The notes below the pieces were generated by a model. It did not search any database and was not told the DNA's origin. It saw only the letters and a list, made by a program, of their open reading frames with translations. 64,000 bases of DNA from Panulirus ornatus (taxonomy: Eukaryota; Arthropoda; Malacostraca; Decapoda; Palinuridae): assembly GCF_036320965.1 (NCBI RefSeq), contig NC_092234.1, forward strand, positions 37,919,203-37,983,202, written 5' to 3'. This document shows, piece by piece, positions 32,218 to 42,039 of this stretch (position 1 is the first letter of the stretch; the number at the start of each line of letters is the position of its first letter). Made by a program: the position numbers and the translations under genes.

Positions 32218-34248
32218 TCATTCCCAACATCTGATATCATTCTTCAACAAATCTGTCAGAGGGGTTACGACTGTTGCAAAATTTACAATGAACATCCTAT
32301 AGTACCCAACTATATACAAGCAACACTTCAGTTCTCTCACGCTTCCGCCCGGGTCCCAAGTCTTCGAGGCGCACGCAGCTACGTCGTCGACTTCGTCACA
32401 CACGGCTACTGCTGGACGCAAGATGATGCAGACTGGCACCTTCGGTTCCAAGGGTGGAGGATCACGACTGAAATATGGCTTAGGCATGTTGACGGGACAT
32501 AATCTCCGACCTCTGCGCCTATCGGGGGTAGAGACAAGGTAATTGGAGCCTCTCACACTCCAGATAATGGTGTAAGAACCCTTAGAAAGGACAACCAAGG
32601 GTTGACCTGACTGCTGTAGTAGAAGCAACACCTCGTCGCCCGCCTCAAACCTTCTTAAACGAAATCGTTTGTCATACCATATTGTCCTCCGTTCCTGAGT
32701 CTCTCTTGAATGGGCGCGAGACAAATCCTCAGTCTCACCCACTGACTCTTGTACGGACTCGTAAACAGCACAGGAGGCATCACACATCTTCTCCTCACTA
32801 ATTTCATCCTCAGGGAGAGTCTTCTCTCTTGAATGGGCATGAGACAAATCCTCAGTCTCAACGGAGTCTACACCAGGGGAGAGGGTATCACACAGCTTCC
32901 CCTCACTAGACTCGCTCTCAGGAACAGTCTTTAAGTCCGCCGTCTCAACGGAGGTTACACCAGGGGAGAGGGTATCACACAGCTTCCTCTCGCTGGCCTC
33001 TCTCTCATGAAGAGTCTTTAGGTCCACTGTCTCAACGGAGGCTACACCAGGGGAGAGGGTATCACACAGCTTCCTCTCGCTGGTCTCAGTCGGGGGGAGA
33101 GTCTTAACTTCCTGCGTTTCAACGGAGTCTATACCAGGGGAGAGGGTATCACACAGCCTCCTCTCGCTGGCCTTCACTTCCTCCGTTTCAACGGCTATGT
33201 CGTCAGGCACACGGCCTGCCGTGCCAGCTGTCTTCGACCTAGCAACATCGTGGTTGGGGACTAACTCTGGGACTTCTTCGTCAAGCTGCACTGTCTCCGT
33301 GGACTCCACCGGGCCCGTAGGCAACACCGGCATTGGGTTCATCTTCCCTCCCGCTAGGTCACTGCCTAACACAAAGTCCACACCTGAGACAGGTAACCTA
33401 TCTACAACCCCTATGAGAGCATGGCCCGTGAAGAGATCTGTTTCTACCCTCACATCGACTAGTGGAGCTTCCTCGGAACCCGACAGTCCATCTAGCAAGA
33501 CTCGGTCTCCAAACTCTCCTCGCGGCACCAAGCCATCCAACATCAGGGACTGCAGAGAACCAGAATCCCGTAATACAGTTACTTTTCGTCGTACACCACA
33601 TCTACTAACATAGCCCTCAGACAGGAACGCATTGTAGTTCCCACAGAACGGATCCTTAACTACACTCTCGCAACCCCTCTTTTTCCTAAGAGCAGGAACA
33701 GCCTCACCTACTTTACTAAGTGGCCCTAAAGTTGAGACGAGATTCACCGGTCTACTCACGGTAGAATCTCTAAATTCCTCCTCTCGAGCCCAGCAATCCC
33801 TCACCTGGTGCCCAGCCTTGCCACAATAAAAACAACTCTTAACTCTGTTGGAGTATTTCCCCTTACTTTCATGAGTCACCGGCAAGGTAGCAGCTTCAGG
33901 TGGGATTACATAATCATTGGTCCTCCCTCTGCTGTCGTAGCCCTTTGAATGCCTGCCCGCGTCAAGTTTACTGAACTTTGGTACGAGATGTAAGTTACCC
34001 AACTGGGACGACACTGGTCCTGATGGTGAAGCGTGAAGTCTAAGTCTTTCACGTTCGAGAGCTAACCTAGCTTGTTCAGTCTTCTTCTTCTGCACTTGTA
34101 ACTGTGCTTGTGCATTGACCTTAGCTATCTCTAGCTGCTTTCGCCAATAATTGAGATCAATATTAATATCACTAGGGATATGGGGAAGGATAGAGACTTT
34201 GGCCGACGTTAATGATCGAACGGTATTGTCACCACTGATCAACGACAT
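32218..34248 (-). CDS. Composite Gag-protease-integrase C-terminus protein, 676 aa
   Basis: One uninterrupted frame starts 43 bases after the primer site. Residues 33-73 are a charged, probably coiled-coil segment of Gag. The capsid core seems missing: LVPKFSKLD at 89-96 jumps to AGRHSKG. A CCHC zinc knuckle spans C139, C142, H147 and C152. A retroviral-type aspartic protease has DSG at 228-230 and LGSD at 294-297. Four 29-residue acidic repeats start at 361, 390, 419 and 448 (SERKLCDTLSPG), with a decayed fifth at 484. Residues 518-592 match the integrase C-terminal region (YDKR, RF.AGDEVLLL, NYLVSTPDRRR, LCPVNMPKPY). Residues 636-676 (VRELK, VGYYRMFIVNFATVVTPLTD) resemble the end of RT. Integrase core, RT palm and RNase H are absent. 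The frame is kept despite these losses. Confidence 0.85.
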   Translation of the reverse strand: MSLISGDNTVRSLTSAKVSILPHIPSDINIDLNYWRKQLEIAKVNAQAQLQVQKKKTEQARLALERERLRLHASPSGPVSSQLGNLHLVPKFSKLDAGRHSKGYDSRGRTNDYVIPPEAATLPVTHESKGKYSNRVKSCFYCGKAGHQVRDCWAREEEFRDSTVSRPVNLVSTLGPLSKVGEAVPALRKKRGCESVVKDPFCGNYNAFLSEGYVSRCGVRRKVTVLRDSGSLQSLMLDGLVPRGEFGDRVLLDGLSGSEEAPLVDVRVETDLFTGHALIGVVDRLPVSGVDFVLGSDLAGGKMNPMPVLPTGPVESTETVQLDEEVPELVPNHDVARSKTAGTAGRVPDDIAVETEEVKASERRLCDTLSPGIDSVETQEVKTLPPTETSERKLCDTLSPGVASVETVDLKTLHEREASERKLCDTLSPGVTSVETADLKTVPESESSEGKLCDTLSPGVDSVETEDLSHAHSREKTLPEDEISEEKMCDASCAVYESVQESVGETEDLSRAHSRETQERRTIWYDKRFRLRRFEAGDEVLLLLQQSGQPLVVLSKGSYTIIWSVRGSNYLVSTPDRRRGRRLCPVNMPKPYFSRDPPPLEPKVPVCIILRPAVAVCDEVDDVAACASKTWDPGGSVRELKCCLYIVGYYRMFIVNFATVVTPLTDLLKNDIRCWE

Positions 34249-34291
34249 GATTAATGAATCAAGGAAAGAGATTCCGTTAAGGCAAGAAATA

Positions 34292-34308
34292 TCCTGGCAA
34301 GGTCGCCA
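34292..34308 (-). other. tRNA primer binding site
   Basis: The minus strand reads TGGCGACCTTGCCAGGA seven bases after the LTR end. Its complement TCCTGGCAAGGTCGCCA looks like a tRNA 3' end: T-stem strand CCTGG, seven acceptor bases, discriminator G, then CCA. A discriminator G with GGTCG resembles metazoan arginine tRNAs, but the exact tRNA is not proven. Confidence 0.65.
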
Positions 34309-34315
34309 ATTTATA

Positions 34316-35119
34316 TGTTACGAATTCAACACTTATTCAGGCAAGGTCGCCAGTAACATATGTTACAAATACTACTGTTCCTTGTCTTGCAAGGACGTTA
34401 TAGATTTGTCAAGTTGCACAACTCAGGATAACACAATAATAAAGTTATGGGATTGAATTAAAGACCAGCATTACACTAAATCTACTTATAATGAAAGAAT
34501 TCAAGTGTACAAAGATAGGCACATAAATCAAGCATGAAACATTACGTTAACACTGATCATAAGAGTTAACATTAAACATGAGGTAACATTGAACATGAGA
34601 TAACATTTGTACATGACTTAACATTCCAGATAAGATTTCAAGCCAGGAGTTCTCTTTCCTCTATGGCAGTTCTTCGATAACATTACACTGATAATTATAA
34701 CGGGCTTACAGCACAACACTTGGGTAATGGGCTTATAGCACAGCAGGGCTTACAGGCTTACAACACAGCAGGACTTGCAGCAAGGGTGGACCACTTACCT
34801 CGCTGGGCTAGAAAAAGAGAGAGTCAGCGGGTGTCATGGGTATATAAGCGTTCCCTGCTAGCTATACAACCTTACATTTTGATTGGCTATGGGACTCAGG
34901 TATATTCTGATTGGTTGGAGGAAACAGTCACACAAAACTGCGTAGATCACCCTCCCTCTTGTAAGCCTACAGCGATGACATGTCCAGTACGGGTGGTGAA
35001 GTATTCCGCAGCTGATGACAACAATCCCCCCCCCTCCTCGGAGAAGGGTCGGGGTGCTCAAGGACACACACACGTTATATACACGAACATGTGAGCACAA
35101 ACACACGTGTTCCGTAACA
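34316..35119 (-). repeat. 5' LTR, 804 bp
   Basis: Same ends as the other copies. The private change seen by eye is g for t near 34450. Read on the minus strand it holds CCAAT boxes and a TATA-like element. Confidence 0.95.
34841..34914 (-). promoter_or_regulatory. Candidate LTR promoter (CCAAT, CCAAT, TATA)
   Basis: On the minus strand two CCAAT boxes (34910-34914 and 34882-34886) precede CTTATATACCC (34841-34848) by about 65 and 37 bp, the usual order and spacing for a polymerase II promoter. Transcription would then start near 34815, giving a U3 of about 300 bp. The same sites exist in the other two LTR copies. Confidence 0.45.
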
Positions 35120-37412
35120 ATAGCCACACTATCATCATACACATGGTGAACTACATAGCCACACCATCTTCATACACATGGTGAAGCACATAGCCACACC
35201 ATCATCATACACATGGTGAAGCACATAGCCACACCATCATGATACACATGGTGAACTACATAGCCACACCATCTTCATACACATGGTGAAGCACATAGCC
35301 ACACCATCACCATACACATGGTGAACTACATAGCCACACCATCATGATACACATGGTGAACTACATAGCCACACCATCTTCATACACATGGTGAAGCACA
35401 TAGCCACACCATCACCATACACATGGTGAACTACATAGCCACACCATCATGATACACATGGTGAACTACATAGCCACACCATCTTCATACACATGGTGAA
35501 CTACTTAGCCACACCATCATGATACACATGGTGAACTACATAGCCACACCATCTTCATACACATGGTGAACTACTTAGCCACACCATCATGATACACATG
35601 GTGAACTACATAGCCACACCATCTTCATACACATGGTGAACTACATAGCCACACTATCACCATACACATGGTGAAACACATAGCCACACCATCACCATAC
35701 ACATGGTGAACTACATAGCCACACCATTTTCATACACATGGTGAACTACATAGCCACACCATCATGATACACATGGTGAACTACATAGCCACACCATCAT
35801 CATAGACATGATGAACTATATAGCCACACCATCATCATACACATGGTGAACTACATAGCCACACCATCATCATACACATGGTGAACTACATAGCCACACC
35901 ATCATGATACACATGGTGAAATACATGGCCACATCAGCATCATACACATGGTAAAGCACATAGCTACACCATCATCATACACTGGTGAAGCACATAGCCA
36001 CACCATCATCATACACTGGTGAAGCACATAGTTACAACATCATCATACACATGGTGAACTACATAGCCACACCATCAGCATACATATGGTGAACTACATA
36101 GTCACACCATCATCATACACATGGTGAAGCACATGACCACACCATCATCATACACATGGTGAACTACATAGCTACACCCTCATCATAGACTTGATAAACT
36201 ACATAGCCACACCATCTTCATACACATGGTGAACTACATAGCCACACCATCATGATACACATGGTGAACTACATAGCCACACCATCACCATACACATGGT
36301 GAACTACATAGCCACACCATCATCATAGACATGATGAACTATACAGCCACGCCATCATGATACACATGGTGAACTACATAGCCACACCATCATCATACAC
36401 ATGGTGAACTACATAGCCACACCATCATCATACACATGGTGAACTACATAGCCACACCATCATCATACATATGGTGAAGTACATAGCCACACCATCATGA
36501 TACACATGGTGAACTACATAGCCACACCATCATCATACATATGGTGAAATACATAGCCACACCATCATCATACACATGGTGAACTACATAGCCACACCAT
36601 CATCATACACATGGTGAAGTACATAGCCACACCATCATCATACACATGGTGAACTACATAGCCACACCATCATGATACACATGGTGAACTACATAGCCAC
36701 ACCATCATGATACACATGGTGAACTACATAGCCACACCATCATGATACACATGGTGAACTACATAGCCACACCATCACCATACACATGGTGAACTACATA
36801 GCCACACCATCATGATACACATGGTGAACTACATAGCCACACCATCACCATACACATGGTGAACTACATAGCCACACTATCATCATAGACATGATGAACT
36901 ATATAGCCACACCATCATGATACACATGGTGAACTACATAGCCACACCATCATCATACACATGGTGAACTACATAGCCACACCATCATGATACACATGGT
37001 GAACTACATAGCCACACCATCACTATACACATGGTGAACTACATAGCCACACCATCATGATACACATGGTGAACTACATAGCCACACCATCACCATACAC
37101 ATGGTGAACTACATAGCCACACTATCATCATACACATGGTGAAGCACATAGCCACACCATCATGATACACATGGTGAACTACATAGCCACACCATCACCA
37201 TACACATGGTGAACTACATAGCCACACCATCACCATACACATGGTGAACTACATAGCCACACCATCATGATACACATGGTGAACTACATAGCCACACCAT
37301 CACCATACACATGGTGAACTACATAGCCACACCATCATCATACACATGGTGAACTACATAGCCACACCATCACCATACACATGGTGAACTACATAGCCAC
37401 ACCGTCATCATA
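35120..37412. repeat. 35-bp satellite array, block 3
   Basis: About 65 units, more diverged than blocks 1 and 2, with single-base losses (cactggtgaag near 35980) and variants such as gacatgatgaact. The first 100 bases equal the right flank of the solo LTR. Confidence 0.97.
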
Positions 37413-37745
37413 CATATTATGAACACAGCCACACTCTCACCATACATGTGGTGGACACAGCCACACCATCACCATACATATGGTTGACACAGCCACACCA
37501 TCACCATACATATGGTTGACACAGCCACACCATCACCATACATATGGTGGACACAGCCACACCATCACCATACATATGGTGGACACAGCCACACCATCAC
37601 CATACATATGGTGGACACAGCCACACCATCACCATACATATGGTGGACACAGCCACACCATCACCATACGTATGGTGGACACAGCCACACCATCACCATA
37701 TGTATGGTGGACACAGCCACACCATCACCATACGTATGGTGGACG
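37413..37745. repeat. 32-bp satellite variant
   Basis: About 10 units with the core CACCATACATATGGTGGACA. They are related to the 35-bp unit (shared agccacaccatcaccataca) but three bases shorter. Decayed units mark the transition at 37405-37450. Confidence 0.95.
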
Positions 37746-37959
37746 TAGAGCCAGCAACATCAGAGACGTGACTCAGACGAGGGTGTGGAGTCTGTCAAGT
37801 TATTATTTCAACTTTTTCTCTTCCTGTGAAAGACATCAGTCAGGCGGGCATGGTGTCTCGCCTTGGGTCAGATACAATTCAACTGTAATTTAAACTTTGA
37901 AATAAAGTGAGCTGGTGCTCTTGATCACCTTGTAATTATATTTTACACTTCAATTTATA

Positions 37960-38235
37960 TTTATGCTCACAACGCATGCGCGTTCAGAGCTACGCAAAAA
38001 GCTCGGGCGACCATTGCCAATACGTAAATCAAATTAAAAAACGGAAAAAAACAACTGGAAACTGTTGATTGTTGCCCGTCAGTCACCCGGTTTTGACGAT
38101 CTCCCTCACTGATGTCATGGTCCGGCTGGCTCGTGTTATCCTGCTGGTTCTTGTGTGGGGTCCCGGAGGTAAACACGGAGCCCAGCTAATTCTCACGACC
38201 CTTGCTGCCAGAATGACGTGAAAATGGTGAGTAAT
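37960..38235 (+). promoter_or_regulatory. Candidate promoter and first exon of an unknown gene
   Basis: CGCATGCGCG at 37973-37982 fits the palindromic NRF-1 site common in animal promoters. Downstream, ATG at 38117 opens MVRLARVILLVLVWGPG, which looks like a signal peptide, and runs to a possible donor GGAG/GTAAAC at 38168/38169. A stronger donor, AAAATG/GTGAGT, lies at 38226/38227. The two readings exclude each other: one gives a secreted protein, the other a gene whose first exon ends at its start codon. No second exon was identified. Confidence 0.25.
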
Positions 38236-38239
38236 TTTC

Positions 38240-39375
38240 GCGTCTGTCGTTATCCAGTGGCATAAATTTGTCCTCCAATTAGCCAGTCATTATAAAGTTT
38301 AATGATACGACTTGCCAGTCGCTATGCTTTCTCAATCTATATGGTAATGACTCGTGATCGAAAATATATACATGTATTTTTTTTTTATGTGATTATCGTT
38401 GTAACATAGTTACTACAATATCAGTATTAGTTATTGAATAAACTTTGACATTTTTAGATTGTTCATGGGACTGGAGAGGGTAAAGTGATAATGTCCAGGA
38501 GGGTTAATACGAGTGTGTTGTAGTGGAACCATGATATCAACGCCGCTGTTACTAGATCGTGTTCATGGAATTATGGTATTTTGTGCACATTTATGGATTG
38601 GCTTGACGCCAATTGCCCTCACTCGAGCGCCTGTCACCACACACAAGGGATAAAGTTATGCAACGTCTTCACTTATCATTTATGAAAGGGAATCGTAAAC
38701 ATCATTATGATATATTTACAGGGATAGCAAACATAGATAACTTTATTGGTCATAAAAGATGAATTTAGTTCGTGATTAAGACAATGATCAAATCGGTCAA
38801 GTAACGTGAATGATACAGAAAATTTGTTCTAGAGGTTTGAAACAAAACAAAAAAAATAACTTTTTTGTAAGTATAGAGAGCAGTTATCAGATACCAGATA
38901 TTTATTCATTTGTACTTAATGGTTCTTGTACTCAAGAATTTACAGTCAGAGGGAGGCAGTGGACGCTATACGTCCACAGACGTTAAGACTTAACCAAAGT
39001 ATCAGAATCTGAACAAAGCTTGATAGATAATCTACTCCTCCTTCATCATGGATCGTTGACACACCCAGCAGGTGACAGCACGCCAGCAGTAACCTAGCCA
39101 GTGAGCAAATGAAAACTAGTAAAAAAAAAGTATCAAATTCATCTTATTTTCACATCGTCAGGAGACATAAGGTTGCCAAGGTCTCTTGCCTTAGTTCAGT
39201 CATGACTGAACTGCATATTACAGACAGAGGCAGCACACCATTGATGTAAACAACCTTGAAGTCAAGTAAAGGAAAGAAGCTTAGACTGGCCCACCAACAT
39301 GCCTCGACATAACGCCATGGTGTTGTTTGGTTCGCATGCGTATTGAATGTCCGGAAAAAATCGACCACCATCCAT
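38240..39375. other. Unassigned sequence
   Basis: AT-rich and single-copy in appearance. If the first exon above is real this would be intron, but I see no exon in it. Confidence 0.4.
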
Positions 39376-39378
39376 TAC

Positions 39379-39405
39379 CTGGCGTAAGGCGTGGAAGAAC
39401 ATGAA
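39379..39405 (-). other. Candidate 27-bp microexon
   Basis: On the minus strand a strong polypyrimidine run ending TTCTTTTTCAG is followed by 27 bases encoding FMFFHALRQ and then GTAATGG. Acceptor, length divisible by three and donor are all present. No neighbouring exon was found, and chance is possible. Confidence 0.25.
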
Positions 39406-39409
39406 CTGA

Positions 39410-41075
39410 AAAAGAAAAAAAAGAAAGACGATTCACGTAAGCGTATCGATGTGACGCCGAAAAAGGATACAAACAAGTTAAGGAAGGGGTGCGGTTGCCA
39501 TGGAAATAGAACTGCATTCAAAGTCCAGACCTAAATCTTGTTACCTGACTTGGCCGCGTGAGCTTTGCCGTCACTAGGCGTCCTCGTCCTTGTCCTCGTC
39601 CGGCTGTTAACTTTTCACAATTCAATTTTCTCCTCTGAAACTACTGAGCCGGTGTCAACTACTGAGCCGGTGTCAACCAAACTTGGCAGGGATGGTCTTT
39701 GGTTGGTCTCCGAAATTGTGCCGATGACGCCAACCACCAACCAAGATCGCCGCTGAGACTAGCTATGTAAAGCCAGATGAATGATACAGGTTTATGTAAA
39801 CCTCTAGTGACACTTACCCCAGACTGAATTCTAACTGTGGCATCAGCGTGTCTGAACGTTTAACTAATTCAGTATGAGGATAAGAAGGATGTGTCTACCC
39901 CGTGATGCACCTTCTTACCACTTTCCCCTGTCAGGTGTTGTGCTGGAGGGTGAGGTGAGTGGGGCAGAGCTTCTTGCTTAACTCTTTATCAAAGGATATT
40001 AGTGAATTGTTCTCCTGCAGATAACCTCACCATTGATCATGAGGCTCCCTTTGTGCCCGTCCATCCCATGCATCACTGTTCTTGCTGTCCTATTCCACTG
40101 CCTCCTTCCCTTCCTCCTGGTTCAGATCCATCGGTACTCCTGTTCATTATCCCAGCTCCCTCCTCCTCCTCCTCCTCTGATCGTCCGACTCCCTCTGTTT
40201 AAATCCTAGGCAGGTGAATGTCTTCATAATGACTTCGAGTTATAGTTTGTCTCGGTCATTTATCTATACTTGACCGTCTGTATTTGCCTGTTATGACGTA
40301 TTGTGTGTGCAACAGCTTCTAGTGCATGGCAGTCCATGATGGGGCGCACTGATGCCATTGATGTTGAATCTGAATGAGCGGGAAGTCGGCAACATTACTA
40401 AGGTAATAATCGCTCGGTCTCTTTCCGTCTTGTGTTGGTACGTCAATCCTGACATCAACTTCATCTTGTATGGTGAACGTGATGTCCCTTAATTTTACCA
40501 TAATCAGACCCATCACTCATGGCTGCCTCACACCTTCTGGCCTGACTTGTTAGCATATCGGGCACCAGTTACCGGGGAGGGAAGTGGACTGTAGATTTAC
40601 GCAAAGGATGATACATGGAGAGTAATTCCTGGCGTTCGATCACCGTGATGCTACACCCTGACTCACGGCACCAAGACACTGTCGTCAGTTGATGGACGTG
40701 GTAAGCAGCAGGTGCTGGGAACTCCACACACCATGACCTTAGCCACTTGCATGACCCCCTGTCAACTGCTGGTCCTGGCGAGGGTTGTCCAGACGTCCCG
40801 TCCCGTTATGTATGTTAGCGCTGGCGAAGGTTGCCAAGACCTGTCCCTTCCATTACATATGTCAGCCATCGCTGCCCTCCGTTGTTCCTATATCCCGATA
40901 TACGAATGACCTAATTCCATCTTCATATGACCAGGGCCACGCACGATCCACCTCCCTGGTCCCTGCGGTGGCACTCACTGTGCAGGAATTTTGATCCCTG
41001 ACGTATGTGTCCCCTTCGAGACGTTCGTGTCCATGATGAAATGCCGTGACCACCATCGTGGGCAGCGCAAGAGAA
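39410..41075. other. Unassigned sequence; 18-bp duplication at 39638-39676
   Basis: ACTACTGAGCCGGTGTCA occurs twice in tandem. Several 60-70 codon open frames are present without motifs. No gene call is supported. Confidence 0.4.
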
Positions 41076-41079
41076 GGTT

Positions 41080-41635
41080 GGTGTGGTCGGAGACCTGGTA
41101 GAGGCAGGAAGGGCTGCGTGTGGTCGGAGACCTGGTAGAGGCAGGAGGAGCTGCGTGTGGTCGGAGACCTGGTAGAGGCAGGAAGGGCTGCGTGTGGTCG
41201 GAGACCTGGTAGAGGCAGGAGGGGCTGCGTGTGGTCGGAGACCTGGTAGAGGCAGGAAGGGCTGCGTGTGGTCGGAGACCTGGTAGAGGCAGGAGGAGCT
41301 GCGTGTGGTCGGAGACCTGGTAGAGGCAGGAAGGGCTGCGTGTGGTCGGAGACCTGGTAGAGGCAGGAAGGGCTGCGTGTGGTCGGAGGCCTGGTAGAGG
41401 CAGGAGGGGCTGCATGTGGTCGGAGACCTGGTAGAGGCAGGAGGGGCTGCGTGTGGTCGGAGACCTGGTATAGGGAGGAGGGGCTGCGTGTGGTCGGAGA
41501 CCTGGTAGAGGCAGGAAGGGCTGCGTGTGGTCGGAGACCTGGTAGAGGCAGGAAGGGCTGCGTGTGGTCGGAGACCTGGTAGAGGCAGGAAGGGCTGCGT
41601 GTGGTCGGAGACCTGGTAGAGGCAGGAGTGGGCGG
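41080..41635. repeat. 37-bp minisatellite
   Basis: About 15 units with the core GTCGGAGACCTGGTAGAGGC, followed by aggaagggctgcgtgtg with a/g variants. Long minus-strand open frames covering it are artefacts. Confidence 0.98.
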
Positions 41636-41984
41636 GAAAGTCGAGACAGGTGAAGGGAAAAGCTTCCATTCTTTAAGGTTGATGTAGGTGGCGGCAGCAG
41701 CGCTGGGGAACAGTATGGTGGAGGCTCACATAAAGTGTACCACACATGAGAGGCTCTTAAGATGGAGCTGTAAAGAAGAAAGAAAACGTCTACATGGAAA
41801 GAAGAAAACGAAGCTTGTGTAGGTGAGGCCCTCGCTGTAATGCGCTGTGTTTCTCATGGGAGTCGGGTTATCGTATCAGGGTTTTGTAAGAACGTTTTCT
41901 CGAGGATTACACAGCTGCAGTGTAGGAGCCAGGGAAGGAGAGAAGGAAAGATAATTAGGAGAGGAAAAATTTATATTTATATCT

Positions 41985-41985
41985 A

Positions 41986-42034
<49 letters not shown>
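41985..42034. repeat. (CA)n microsatellite
   Basis: About 24 CA units. Confidence 0.98.
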
Positions 42035-42035
<1 letters not shown>

Positions 42036-42039
42036 AGTT

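Larger units (their letters stand above)
30905..35119 (-). mobile_element. Non-autonomous Ty3/Gypsy-like LTR retrotransposon
   Basis: A 4215-bp element, coding on the minus strand, with LTRs at 34316-35119 (5') and 30905-31707 (3') and the target duplication ATAG at 30901-30904 and 35120-35123. A tRNA primer site follows the 5' LTR and a purine tract (reverse of cccccctcctt, 31708-31718) precedes the 3' LTR. The LTRs differ at only four sites by eye, so insertion was recent. Its single long frame lacks most of the polymerase, so mobility must have depended on enzymes from another copy. It sits inside a satellite unit. Confidence 0.92.

Noticed and set aside
33197..33613. 138-codon plus-strand frame
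   Set aside because: Shadow of the protease-containing Gypsy frame on the opposite strand.
37480..37893. Histidine-rich repeat frame of 137 codons
   Set aside because: Translation of the 32-bp satellite variant.
40923..41745. Minus-strand frames of about 250 codons with LPLPGLRPHA repeats
   Set aside because: They lie over a 37-bp minisatellite and have no independent coding evidence.
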